In this document: positions 43,031 through 52,749 of the stretch, one piece after another | Layout: every line of letters starts with the position of its first letter | Numbering within the stretch: position 1 is the first letter of the stretch | DNA from: Achromobacter xylosoxidans A8 | GTDB taxonomy: Bacteria; Pseudomonadota; Gammaproteobacteria; Burkholderiales; Burkholderiaceae_B | Direction: 5' to 3' | Length of the DNA: 64,000 bases | Assembly: GCF_000165835.1 (NCBI RefSeq) | Contig: NC_014640.1 | Span: 248,001-312,000, forward strand | Made by a program: the position numbers and the translations under genes | The notes under the pieces: model-generated | The model's input: only the letters and a program-made list of their open reading frames with translations | Told to the model about the DNA's origin: nothing | The model's database searches: none

Positions 43031-44140
43031 TCAGAACGTGACGCGCTGCTTCAAGCCCTTGGCGATCATCGCGATGTCGATGTCCTTGCCCGGATTCTTC
43101 AGGCAGAAGTCGTACAGCACGGCCACGTAGGCATTGCCCAGCAGCTTGGTGATGGTGCCGGCCGTCGTGGCGGCGATGGTGCCGCCCACCGCGCTGCCTG
43201 CGCCGGGGATGAACTTCAACAGGCCGGAAACGACCGAGCGCCCGATCAGCGTGGCGGCGGATGCGCCCAGGGTGGACGTGACCAATGTGGTGATGGCGGC
43301 GGTGTCCAGTTCCATGCCGAAGGTGATGCCGATCTTGGCGATCATGCCAACCTGGATGGGCACCAGCGCGAATGCGTCCGAAAACGGAATGGGGGCGGCG
43401 GCGGCCGACGCGGCCAGGCCGGCGGCCACGTTGACCTCTATCTCAGCCCGCTTTTTTTTTACTTCCAGGGCCTTCTTGTTGCGGGTGGACAGCGCGTTGG
43501 CATAGGCCCGCTGCTGCGCCTCGGGGATATGCAGGGCGGTAGCCTCGATCAGGTTGTCCAGGCCCATGGGCGGCAGTTCCGCGTCCAGTTCCTCGATCCA
43601 TTCCGGCAGCGCGCGCACCGCCACCACCTGCTTGGCGCGCGGCAGCAGCTTGCGCGCTTCGTCGACGAAGGGGCTGTTCTTGCGCGCCTTGGTCAGTACC
43701 GCCACGACGGGGATGCCGGCGTTGGACAGCATGTCGCACAGTTCGATTTCCGCGTCTTCGACGCGGTGGCTGCTGTCCTGGATGCAAAGCCAGGCCACGT
43801 GCAGGTGCTTGTCCTGGTCGTCGGAGGCGGAGCGTTCCCGGATCAGGTCGGCCAACTGCTGGCGCGAGCGTTCGTAGTCGCCGACTTCCAGGCCGCGCGT
43901 GTCGATGATGGTGAGCGGATGGCCGGCGCGGGTGAATTCCTGGGTGGACTGGGTGACGGGTTTGCCCGCGCCCGTCTTGGCCAGGTCGCCCCGGAACACG
44001 GCATTGAGCAACGTGCTCTTGCCCACGCCGGTCTTGCCCGCGACCAGGATGTTCACGCGCCCGGCGCCGCGCGTGGCGGTGCTGATGGCGTCCGCGATGG
44101 CGTCCTGCAATTGGGGCGTGTCCATGCGGGGCGTGCTCAT
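43031..44140 (-). CDS. YcjF/Era-like GTPase with DUF697-type membrane-associating tail
   Basis: A 369-residue protein. The GTPase domain (about 25-190) shows G1 GKTGVGKSTLLNAVF, G3 IIDTRGLE, and AVLTKAR at the G4 position in place of NKxD. The C-terminal half has several hydrophobic glycine/alanine-rich stretches (AAGLAASAAAAPIPFSDAFA, VSGLLKFIPGAGSAVGG) like DUF697/YcjF proteins, which associate with membranes. Function in bacteria is not settled; stress response is proposed for relatives. A run of Lys/Arg (KKKRAEIE) divides the domains. It ends 56 bases from panB on the same strand. Confidence 0.83.
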   Translation of the reverse strand: MSTPRMDTPQLQDAIADAISTATRGAGRVNILVAGKTGVGKSTLLNAVFRGDLAKTGAGKPVTQSTQEFTRAGHPLTIIDTRGLEVGDYERSRQQLADLIRERSASDDQDKHLHVAWLCIQDSSHRVEDAEIELCDMLSNAGIPVVAVLTKARKNSPFVDEARKLLPRAKQVVAVRALPEWIEELDAELPPMGLDNLIEATALHIPEAQQRAYANALSTRNKKALEVKKKRAEIEVNVAAGLAASAAAAPIPFSDAFALVPIQVGMIAKIGITFGMELDTAAITTLVTSTLGASAATLIGRSVVSGLLKFIPGAGSAVGGTIAATTAGTITKLLGNAYVAVLYDFCLKNPGKDIDIAMIAKGLKQRVTF

Positions 44141-44196
44141 GAGGTGTGCGGGAAGATAGGCATGGGGATGATTCTATCGAGAAACGCGCGCGGCCA

Positions 44197-45048
44197 TCAG
44201 GCGCCGCCGGAGACGCCGTAAAGATGGGCCGGTTCGGGGAAGGTCCGCGTCCGGACTTCGCCCGCATAGGCTTGCGCTGCCTGCTGGATGCGGCCGGCCA
44301 GGTCGTCGTAGCGTTTCACGAAGCGCGCGGTGCGGTCGAACATGCCCAGCATGTCGTCCACCACCAGCACCTGGCCGTCGCAGCGGCCGGACGCGCCTAT
44401 GCCTATGGTCGGGCAGGCGACGGCCTCGGTGATCGACGCCGCCAGCGGCTCGACCACGCCCTCGATCACCAGCGAGAACGCACCGGCATCCGCCACCGCG
44501 GCGGCATCGGCGGCGATGCGGGCATATTCGGCTTCGCCGCGGCCGCGCGCGCCGTAGCCGCCCAGGATGTTCACGGCCTGCGGCGTCAGGCCCACATGGC
44601 CCATCACCGGGATGCCGCGCGCGGACAGGTAGGCGACGGTCGGCGCCATGCTCTGCCCGCCTTCCAGCTTGACCGCAGCCGCGCCGGTTTCCTTCAAGAT
44701 CCGCGCGGCGGACCGGAAGGCCTGTTCGGGGCTTTCTTCATAGCTGCCGAAGGGCATGTCGATGACGATCAGCGCGCGTCGCGAGCCGCGCACCACGGCG
44801 GCGCCGTGCGCAATCATCATGTCCAGCGTGACGGGCACCGTGGTAGGTAGTCCGTAGATCGTCTGTGCCAGGCTGTCGCCCACCAGCAGGGCGTCGCAAT
44901 GCGGGTCCAGCAGCTCGGCCATGCGCGCGGTGTAGGCCGTCAGCATCACCAGCGGCTCCTGGCGCTTGCGCGCACGGAATGCCGGCACGCTCAGGCGTGG
45001 CGCGCTGGCCGCAGCCGCAGCGGCGTTCAGGGTGGCGGTCGTAGACAT
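44197..45048 (-). CDS. panB: 3-methyl-2-oxobutanoate hydroxymethyltransferase
   Basis: A 283-residue PanB. It makes ketopantoate from 2-oxoisovalerate and methylene-tetrahydrofolate, the first step toward pantothenate and CoA. Family blocks: [28 protein letters not shown] (metal-binding Asp), [23 protein letters not shown] and [34 protein letters not shown] 45048 is preceded by AAGGA; the longer frame upstream is not needed. No panC is beside it. Genes on the divergent side are LPS-core type, so linkage is probably accidental. Confidence 0.95.
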   Translation of the reverse strand: MSTTATLNAAAAAASAPRLSVPAFRARKRQEPLVMLTAYTARMAELLDPHCDALLVGDSLAQTIYGLPTTVPVTLDMMIAHGAAVVRGSRRALIVIDMPFGSYEESPEQAFRSAARILKETGAAAVKLEGGQSMAPTVAYLSARGIPVMGHVGLTPQAVNILGGYGARGRGEAEYARIAADAAAVADAGAFSLVIEGVVEPLAASITEAVACPTIGIGASGRCDGQVLVVDDMLGMFDRTARFVKRYDDLAGRIQQAAQAYAGEVRTRTFPEPAHLYGVSGGA

Positions 45049-45362
45049 CGAAATCCTTCCTATCCAGGGTTGAGTGCTTGAATCGGGACCTTGCGATACC
45101 CGCATCGTAGCGGAAGGCCGTGGGGGCTCGCTTAGCGCAAGGCGTAGCCGCGCAGGCAAATCTTTGCGGCAAAACGTAATCGAAATTTTTGCGGCGCGTG
45201 ACGCCATGCCCTGTGGAAAACGTTCGCAACTAATTTGGGGACGTTTTGGCGTTTACTCAAAAGCGTTACATCTTCATGGGTTCACTCGCTTTTTCGATAG
45301 GTCCGGCTGCGTAGAATTCGCCGCTTACAAGCTTATTTCGCGGCTTCCGCGCAACATCGCTC
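45049..45362. other. Intergenic region between panB and the LPS-core genes
   Basis: A 314-base divergent gap with no gene I can support. It contains AAAACGT (45217-45223) and ACGTTTT (45241-45247), an exact 7-base inverted repeat 17 bases apart, and an AT-richer block at 45225-45300. Promoters for panB and for the 45363 gene must lie here, but no clear -35/-10 pair stands out. Confidence 0.5.
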
Positions 45363-46355
45363 ATGCCTAGCCCCGGGCTTATTCCACGCTTGCTGCGTTC
45401 GCGTCCGCTGACCAAGAGCCTGCGTTACTTCTATCGCCACACCCGGCCCGCCGCATACCGCCACAACGAAACCCTTTGGCCTTTCGTGGCCCTGCAGCGC
45501 GATGCGGAGGGGCGGCTGACCGGCTGCGAACTGCGCGGCGTGCAGGGCCCTGCCATCACGCCCCTGGATCGGCTGCCGCGCGACATCGGCGCGGACGCCC
45601 ATTTGATACTCAGCGGTCCATCCGTTGCCCAGATCGACTACGCGCGCTGCCGGCTGGACGTGGCGATGGGCGTCAATGGCTCGATCGCGTTGCGGCGCCA
45701 GCACCCTTCCCTGCGCTTCGATTACTACGCGATGCTGGATGCGGGTTTCGTCAACCGCAGGCGCGAACTGGTGGCGGAAGTGCTGGCGCAGGACCTGACG
45801 CTGTTCGTCACGCCCGAGGTCTACCGCTGGATCGGCTTCCTGTTCGACCGCCGTTCCGTGCGCTGCCGCATCGCGCTGTTCGAAGAGGTGCACCAGCGCG
45901 CGCTGCAACCGCGCGCCCGTCCCGAGGAACTGGAAGCGCGGCTGGCCGACGATCCCGGCCTGGTGCTGTTCGACGCCCGCAATCCGGTGCATGCGCATGG
46001 TTTCAGCCTGGACCCGACGCGCGGCCTGTTCGGCGGCGGCACGGTGGCCTACACGGGCTTGCAGCTGCTGGCGTGGCTGGGCGCGAAAACCATCTACCTG
46101 CACGGCCTGGACCTGACGGCCGCGGCAGGACCCCGATTCTATGAAAGCGCGGCAACGCAGCTGTCCACCGCGCTGGACCGGCAATTCTCAGGACATATCG
46201 AACCCGCGTTCCGGCAAGCCAGCCGGCTGCTTGGTAAACGCGGGGTCAAGGTCTACAACCTGTCTCCCGCCAGCCGGCTGGGGGATGACGTGTTCGAGAA
46301 GCGCGACTGGAGCTGCCTGCTGCCCGAGCAGCCGATTTCGAGTATGACCCCATGA
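45363..46355 (+). CDS. LPS core biosynthesis-type protein (DUF115/sialyltransferase-like fold)
   Basis: A 330-residue soluble protein. The region LILSGPSVAQID followed by VAMGVNGSIAL and FDYYAMLDAGFV resembles the nucleotide-binding front of the DUF115/GT42-like group, and GAKTIYLHGLDLT matches the later block of that group. It overlaps the start of a GT4 glycosyltransferase by four bases (ATGA-type), so both should act in the same pathway, most likely LPS core or a surface glycan. Similar gene pairs occur in Bordetella LPS-core loci, from memory. The substrate is unknown, and the assignment rests on motif and context rather than on a clear family match. Confidence 0.6.
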   Translation: MPSPGLIPRLLRSRPLTKSLRYFYRHTRPAAYRHNETLWPFVALQRDAEGRLTGCELRGVQGPAITPLDRLPRDIGADAHLILSGPSVAQIDYARCRLDVAMGVNGSIALRRQHPSLRFDYYAMLDAGFVNRRRELVAEVLAQDLTLFVTPEVYRWIGFLFDRRSVRCRIALFEEVHQRALQPRARPEELEARLADDPGLVLFDARNPVHAHGFSLDPTRGLFGGGTVAYTGLQLLAWLGAKTIYLHGLDLTAAAGPRFYESAATQLSTALDRQFSGHIEPAFRQASRLLGKRGVKVYNLSPASRLGDDVFEKRDWSCLLPEQPISSMTP

Positions 46356-47476
46356 AGATTCTGTACACCAATTTCCACCAAGGCGATGGCGGCGGTCACA
46401 CCACCTACGTGATGTCGCTGGCGCGCATCCTGTGCGAGAAGTCGCAGGTGACCGTGGCCGCGCCTGCCAGCAGCCGTCTGCTGGCCGAGGCCGCCGCCCT
46501 GCCCGGCGTGCGCACGCTGGCCCTGGAGTTCAAGAGCCGCCCGTTGCAGCAGCTGCGCGCGCTGCGCCAGCTGCGGGCCCTGCTGCGCGAGCAACAGTTC
46601 GATGTGATCCACGCCAACGGTTCCGCCGATCACCGCCTGTGCATGCTGGCGACCGTGGGCCTGGGCGCGCGGCGCCCTTTCATGGTCTATACCCAGCACA
46701 CCGACCGCAGCGCCAATAGTCTGGGCGCGCGGGTACGCGCCAAATGGGGCACCAACCGCGTCATCTGCGTGTGCAGCCACACGTTCCGCCGCATGAAGCA
46801 GTCGGTCTTCCGCAACGAGGACCTGCGAGTGGTGCACAACGGCGTGGATACGGAAAAATGCAGCCCCGCCTCGCGGCGCGAGACGGCGCAGGCGCGCGAC
46901 AGCCTGCTGCCCGAGGGCATGCAGGGCCGGCTGGTCATCGGCAGCAATGCCGGCACCGCGGTCTACAAGAATTGGATGGACATGGTGACCGCCGTGTCCA
47001 TGCTGCCCGAAAATCAGCGGCGGCAGGTGGTGGTGCTGATCGCCGGCAAGCTGCCGGACGCGGAGCAGATGCAGCGCGTCCTTGAACTGGGCATGTCGGA
47101 TCAGGTGGTGTTCACCGGCCTGCTGGACGACGTCGGCCCTTTCCTGTCGGCGTTGGACGTGGGCTTCGTGCTGTCGTCCAAGCTGGAGACGATTTCCTTC
47201 GCCTGCCGCGAGATGATGGCGGCGGGCAAGCCTGTCATCGTGAGCGCAGTGGGCGGCCTGCCCGAAAACGTCACCGACGGCCGCGACGGCTGGGTGGTGC
47301 CGCCGGCCTCGGTAGACAGCATCGTGCAAGCGCTGTCGCAGATCCTGGAAAATCGCGACGCCCTGGGTGTGATGGGCGCCGAAGCCCGCAGCACGGCGCT
47401 GCGGGAGTTTTCGCTGACCACGTTCGTCGGCAAGACCGAGCGCGTCTACCGCGAAAGCCAGGCGCAGCCGGCCTGA
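46352..47476 (+). CDS. GT4-family glycosyltransferase (LPS core type)
   Basis: A 374-residue GT-B enzyme. It opens with ILYTNFHQGDGGGHTTYVMSL, the GT4 N-terminal acceptor loop with the glycine-rich GGGH, and later has VHNGVDTEKCSP, the donor-binding region and an E-x7-E block in ETISFACREM. It would transfer a sugar from a nucleotide donor at the cytoplasmic membrane. It overlaps the preceding gene by four bases. The pair probably builds the LPS core or a related glycan. Donor and acceptor cannot be told. Confidence 0.85.
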   Translation: MKILYTNFHQGDGGGHTTYVMSLARILCEKSQVTVAAPASSRLLAEAAALPGVRTLALEFKSRPLQQLRALRQLRALLREQQFDVIHANGSADHRLCMLATVGLGARRPFMVYTQHTDRSANSLGARVRAKWGTNRVICVCSHTFRRMKQSVFRNEDLRVVHNGVDTEKCSPASRRETAQARDSLLPEGMQGRLVIGSNAGTAVYKNWMDMVTAVSMLPENQRRQVVVLIAGKLPDAEQMQRVLELGMSDQVVFTGLLDDVGPFLSALDVGFVLSSKLETISFACREMMAAGKPVIVSAVGGLPENVTDGRDGWVVPPASVDSIVQALSQILENRDALGVMGAEARSTALREFSLTTFVGKTERVYRESQAQPA

Positions 47477-47498
47477 CGGCCGCGCCCGGCGTTCACCC

Positions 47499-49421
47499 TT
47501 ACTCGCTGTACGTCTTGGTGCTGTACAGGCTCGCTGGCAACAGATTCAGCACCGGCAGACCGCTGGCCGGATCCTTGGCCTGCTTGTCGATGTAGGCCTG
47601 GAGCACGTCGGCGTCCAGCACGCCGATGTCCTGGCGGCGCGAGGCAGGCACGTTGGCCAGGGTCTTGTAGCCGTCGCCGCCGGTGGCGTTGAAACTCAGC
47701 ACGAACAGCTTGTAGCTGCGGCTCGCGTCCAGCGGCAGCCAGTTGCCGCTGGCCTGGTCCCGCACTTCGATGTTGGACACGCGGTTGCCCTGGGCCTGGG
47801 CCGCATTCACGTCCCAGCGCAGTCCGCCGGCATACGGATAGGGGCCGGTGGAGCCGCCCGCGCCGTAGACTGCCTGCATGCCGTCTTCCAGCATGCTCTT
47901 GACCTCGGCGCCGGTCACGTCCAGGCGCCAGAGCATATTGCCGAAAGGCACGACCTCGATCACGTTGGCTGCGGTCACGTTGCCCAGCAGCGGCACGCGC
48001 ACGCCGCCGCCGCTTTGCAGCGAGATGTCGGCGCCGCCGTAGCTGGCGTTGGCCACGTCCAGATAAGCCTGCGCCACCAGTTGCTGGATGTCGCCGCCGC
48101 GCAGGCTGACGCTGCCCAGGGTGTTGCAGGCGGCGCTGGAGCGGCTGTAGTCGCGCGAGCCGGGACCGCCCGGCACGCGCCGGGAGCACAGCTCTTGCGG
48201 CACCGATGCGACCAGGCTGCGGCTGAACTGGTCAACCTTGGCCTTGAACGGCTGCAGCACGGCCGTGGCCTGCGCGTCCGGCGCCTGCATGCGCAGGAAG
48301 CCGCTGGCCAGAACGTCGGCCTGGATCGCCGCCTCGTCCGCGGCCGAGGGCGCGGCGCCGGCCACTTTCAGCGGGCCGTCCATCAGCACGTGCGGCGTGC
48401 CGGCGCAGGCGGTGACGTCGCCGTTGGCGTCGAAGCTGACCTTCAGCTCGCCCACCACTTGCGAGTACTCCCAAGCCTGCACCAGGCAGACGCGCTTGCC
48501 GTCCTTGTCTTGCAGCACGGTGGGATAGGCGCCGGCTGGCGAACCCACGCCATAGTCCGCCATGGACGCGGGACCCAGCAGCGTGTGCGAGTCGCCGCCC
48601 ACCACCACGTCCACGCCGCTCAGTTGCGCGATCACCTGCTTGTCGTAGTCGTAGCCGATGTGGCTCATCACCACGATTTTGTTCACGCCCTGCGCGCGCA
48701 GCGCGTCGATCTGCTGTTGCGCCGCCGCGGTCTCGTCGGAGAACACGGTGCCGGCGTCCGGGCTGGAGGATTGCTGGGTCTTGGCGGCGATGGTCAGGCC
48801 GACCAGGCCGATGTCCTGGCCGTCGCGCTTCAGGACCACGGCGGGCTTGACCATGCCGGGGGCGCGCGACGGATTCAAGGCCGAGCCCGCGGCGAACGTG
48901 ACGTTGGCGCTCAGCACGGGCGTCTGGCAGGCGCCCGCATGCAGCAGGTCGATGAAGCGCTTCAAGCCGCTGTCGCCCTTGTCGAACTCGTGGTTGCCCA
49001 GGGTCATGGCGTCGAAGCAGACGGTGTTCATCATCGCCGCGTCGGCCTCGCCGGGCTCGCCGGCGCGGTTGAAGTACAGCGTGCCGGTGGTGGCGTCGCC
49101 CGCGTGCAGCTTGAGCACGTTGGCGGACTGCGAGGCCAGCGCATTGATCGCGCCGGTCACCCGCGGGAAGCCGCCGGTGTCGGCGTTCACAGCCACGCGC
49201 GAGCCGGAAGCGGTCTTGAGCTTCAGGTCCTTCTTCTTGCTGTCCAGGTTGGAATGATGATCGTTGATGTGCAGGATCGTCAGTTCCATTGCCCGGCCAG
49301 GGACCGGCTGTTCAGGCTGTTCGACGGGCTTGTCGTCATCGTCGTCACCGCCGCCGCAGCCGGCCAAAAGCGCCAGGGCGCTCAGCATGGCCGCGCCCGC
49401 GTTCCTCTTCCACGTGTTCAT
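47499..49421 (-). CDS. 5'-nucleotidase-family lipoprotein (UshA/YfkN-like)
   Basis: A 640-residue lipoprotein. The signal peptide ends in LLAGC (Cys22), followed by GGGDDDDD, an acidic linker. The metallophosphatase domain shows ILHINDHHSNLD, GNHEFDKG, MSHIGYDYD and VVGGDSHT, which give the two-metal site. The C-terminal 5'-nucleotidase domain (from about 400) contains SGGGVRVPL and FGNMLWRLDVTGAEVK. It releases phosphate from extracellular nucleotides in the periplasm. ATG 49421 was chosen as the lipoprotein start. It converges with the GT4 gene, 22 bases away. Confidence 0.88.
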   Translation of the reverse strand: MNTWKRNAGAAMLSALALLAGCGGGDDDDDKPVEQPEQPVPGRAMELTILHINDHHSNLDSKKKDLKLKTASGSRVAVNADTGGFPRVTGAINALASQSANVLKLHAGDATTGTLYFNRAGEPGEADAAMMNTVCFDAMTLGNHEFDKGDSGLKRFIDLLHAGACQTPVLSANVTFAAGSALNPSRAPGMVKPAVVLKRDGQDIGLVGLTIAAKTQQSSSPDAGTVFSDETAAAQQQIDALRAQGVNKIVVMSHIGYDYDKQVIAQLSGVDVVVGGDSHTLLGPASMADYGVGSPAGAYPTVLQDKDGKRVCLVQAWEYSQVVGELKVSFDANGDVTACAGTPHVLMDGPLKVAGAAPSAADEAAIQADVLASGFLRMQAPDAQATAVLQPFKAKVDQFSRSLVASVPQELCSRRVPGGPGSRDYSRSSAACNTLGSVSLRGGDIQQLVAQAYLDVANASYGGADISLQSGGGVRVPLLGNVTAANVIEVVPFGNMLWRLDVTGAEVKSMLEDGMQAVYGAGGSTGPYPYAGGLRWDVNAAQAQGNRVSNIEVRDQASGNWLPLDASRSYKLFVLSFNATGGDGYKTLANVPASRRQDIGVLDADVLQAYIDKQAKDPASGLPVLNLLPASLYSTKTYSE

Positions 49422-49541
49422 TCGCGTGTACCCCTCTGTCATCGGAGGGCGAATGGTCGCGGGTCAAGATGACGCGGAAATGAATGACAGTGTTGTCATG
49501 TGGCGGAGCGACATGTCGCATGCCTGTCATGGAAAAGCAAG

Positions 49542-49568
49542 GGGCCCGGCGCATGGTGCGCCGGGCCC
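49542..49568 (-). terminator. Rho-independent terminator of frmR-adhC
   Basis: GGGCCCGGCGCA and TGCGCCGGGCCC form an exact 12-base stem with a 3-base loop, 24 bases past the adhC stop. On the minus strand the stem is followed by CTTGCTTTTCC, a T-rich tail. This is the strongest hairpin in the window. Confidence 0.8.
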
Positions 49569-49591
49569 GTCGTTGCCGCAAAGGTTCGTGC

Positions 49592-51021
<1,430 letters not shown>

Positions 51022-51036
51022 GGCAGGCTCCGATAA

Positions 51037-51053
51037 ATACAGGGGGGGAGTAT
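51037..51053. promoter_or_regulatory. FrmR operator and frmR promoter
   Basis: ATAC-A-GGGGGGG-A-GTAT is the G-tract flanked by inverted ATAC/GTAT typical of RcnR/FrmR operators. On the minus strand a -10 TATACT (51049-51054) overlaps its edge and a -35-like TAGACG (51072-51077) lies 17 bases upstream, so bound FrmR would block the promoter. It ends 16 bases from the frmR start. Confidence 0.85.
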
Positions 51054-51160
51054 AGGGAATCTGGCGGCTCCCGTCTACCAACATACTCCGGGGCGGCGGT
51101 CCATGCCTAGGGCCGCCAGCGGCTGCGGCTCGCGCGGCGCCGCGGCGCAAGCGATCTGTA

Positions 51161-51174
51161 CCTGTCTATACTAG
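51161..51174. promoter_or_regulatory. Degenerate HutC operator at hutC
   Basis: CCTGTCTATACTAG matches the HutC palindrome CTTGTATATACAAG (perfect copy at 52662) at 11 of 14 positions and contains a -10-like TATACT (51167-51172) for hutC. It would allow weaker autoregulation. Confidence 0.6.
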
Positions 51175-51220
51175 GCGCTGTCCGCTACCGGCCGCCCCGC
51201 GCCGCACTACAGGATTTTCC

Positions 51221-51964
51221 GTGGCCTCGAACCCTCCCAAATTGCCCATCCAAGCCAATGCTCCCCCTGCTCCGCTCTATGCGCAGGTCAAGCAGATGAT
51301 CGCGCAGCAGATCCGCAGCGGCGCATGGCCGGAACACTACCGGGTGCCCTCGGAAAGCGAACTGGTCGATGAGCTGGGGTTCAGCCGCATGACCATCAAC
51401 CGCGCCCTGCGCGAGTTGACGGCCGAGGGGCTGCTGGTGCGCATGCAGGGCGTGGGCACCTTCGTGGCCCAGCCCAAGGCGCGCTCGGCGCTGTTTGCCG
51501 TCAACAACATTGCCGACGAGATCGCGGCGCGCAAGCATCGCCACCACAGCCGCGTGGTCCGGCTGGCCGAGGAGCCCGCGGGCGCGGAACAGGCGCTGGC
51601 GCTGGACATCCGCGCCGGGCAGCCGGTGTATCACTCGATCATCGTCCACTATGAAGACGACGTGCCGATCCAGCTGGAGGACCGCTATGTGAATGTGCGC
51701 CTGGCGCCGGACTATCTCAAGCAGGATTTCACGCAAAGCACGCCATACGAATACCTGACGCGCGTGGCGCCGCTGAGCGAAGGCGAGCATGTGGTCGAAG
51801 CCATCCTGGCCAAGCCGCGCGAATGCCAGCTGCTGCAGATCGAGCGCGATGAGCCCTGCCTGCTGATCAGCCGCCGCACCTGGTCCGGCGACCATGCCGT
51901 CACGCTGGCCCGTTTGATTCATCCCGGTTCCCGGCATCGCCTGGAAGGCAAGTTCACCTCATGA
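51221..51964 (+). CDS. hutC: Histidine utilisation repressor (GntR/HutC family)
   Basis: A 247-residue regulator: GntR winged helix (about 18-85, LYAQVKQMIAQQIRSG, RVPSESELVDELGFSRMT) and a C-terminal UTRA ligand domain (about 95-245). HutC represses hut genes until urocanate binds. The start is GTG 51221. It overlaps hutD by four bases (ATGA). HutC-type operators are found upstream of this gene and of hutU. Confidence 0.92.
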   Translation: MASNPPKLPIQANAPPAPLYAQVKQMIAQQIRSGAWPEHYRVPSESELVDELGFSRMTINRALRELTAEGLLVRMQGVGTFVAQPKARSALFAVNNIADEIAARKHRHHSRVVRLAEEPAGAEQALALDIRAGQPVYHSIIVHYEDDVPIQLEDRYVNVRLAPDYLKQDFTQSTPYEYLTRVAPLSEGEHVVEAILAKPRECQLLQIERDEPCLLISRRTWSGDHAVTLARLIHPGSRHRLEGKFTS

Positions 51965-52569
51965 CGCAACCTGAAGTCCATCTTTACCGCGCTGCCGACT
52001 ATCCGCGCATGCCCTGGCGCAACGGCGGCGGCACCACACAGGAAGTCGCCTGCAACCCGGGCGGCAGCGCCGCTGCGTTCGATTGGCGCCTGTCCATCGC
52101 CGATGTGGCCCAGGACGGCGGCTTTTCGGCTTTCACGGGTTGTCAGCGCATCATCACCGTGCTGGAAGGCCAGGGCATCCAGCTGACCGTGGACGGTAGC
52201 GAGCAGGCGCCGCTTGGGCCGCGCCAGGCTTATGCTTTCGCGGGCGACGCACGGGTGCAGTGCCGCCTGTTGGACGGACCGATACGCGACTTCAACCTGA
52301 TCTATGCGCCCGCGCGCTGGCATGCGCGGTTGCAATGGGTGGCGGGCGCGGGACCGTGGACCTTTCACAGCGCCGCGCGCGACGTTCTGGTGATGACCGC
52401 CGGTGGTGCGCTTACGGTGCGCATCAATGGCGCGCCGCACGCGCTGCCGGCGCGCTACGACTGCCTGCACGCCGTTTCCACGGACGGCCTGGCCGAGTAC
52501 CGGCTGCAAGCCGATGCGCCGCTGGACGCCTGCGTGATCGAGCTGCTGCCGCGCGCCGCCGCGATGTAG
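51961..52569 (+). CDS. hutD: HutD family cupin-like protein
   Basis: A 202-residue protein with the HutD opening YPRMPWRNGGGTTQEVA and FDWRLSIADVAQDGGFSAF. The family is a double cupin and is thought to limit the rate of histidine degradation; a formylglutamate-binding role is proposed from its structure. It overlaps hutC and ends before a strong terminator at 52594, so hutCD form one unit separate from hutU onward. Confidence 0.9.
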   Translation: MTQPEVHLYRAADYPRMPWRNGGGTTQEVACNPGGSAAAFDWRLSIADVAQDGGFSAFTGCQRIITVLEGQGIQLTVDGSEQAPLGPRQAYAFAGDARVQCRLLDGPIRDFNLIYAPARWHARLQWVAGAGPWTFHSAARDVLVMTAGGALTVRINGAPHALPARYDCLHAVSTDGLAEYRLQADAPLDACVIELLPRAAAM

Positions 52570-52593
52570 TGCTGTATTGGGCTGTTTCGAAGC

Positions 52594-52624
52594 AAAGCCG
52601 GGACGCTCGTTCCGGCTTTTTTAT
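52594..52624 (+). terminator. Rho-independent terminator of hutCD
   Basis: AAAGCCGG (52594-52601) pairs with CCGGCTTT (52612-52619) around a 10-base loop; the stem runs into a six-T tract (52617-52622). It lies 25 bases past the hutD stop and separates hutCD from the hutU operon. Confidence 0.85.
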
Positions 52625-52660
52625 TACGGGTAATCCCTGATAAAAATTCGACCCTTGCTA

Positions 52661-52676
52661 GCTTGTATATACAAGC
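52661..52676. promoter_or_regulatory. HutC operator and hutU promoter
   Basis: GCTTGTATATACAAGC is a perfect 16-base palindrome of the HutC type. TTGTAT inside it (52663-52668) can serve as a -35 for TATGAT (52687-52692), 18 bases on. HutC binding would block this promoter. It stands 74 bases before the hutU start. Confidence 0.87.
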
Positions 52677-52749
52677 ATAGGCATCCTATGATGACGGCAT
52701 GCGCAGCGCCCGTATCGGGCGCGCAGCCGAACCGATCAAGGAGAGCCTC

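Noticed and set aside
48015..49472. Long plus-strand frame opposite the 5'-nucleotidase
   Set aside because: No motifs; the minus strand shows a lipobox and complete metallophosphatase site.
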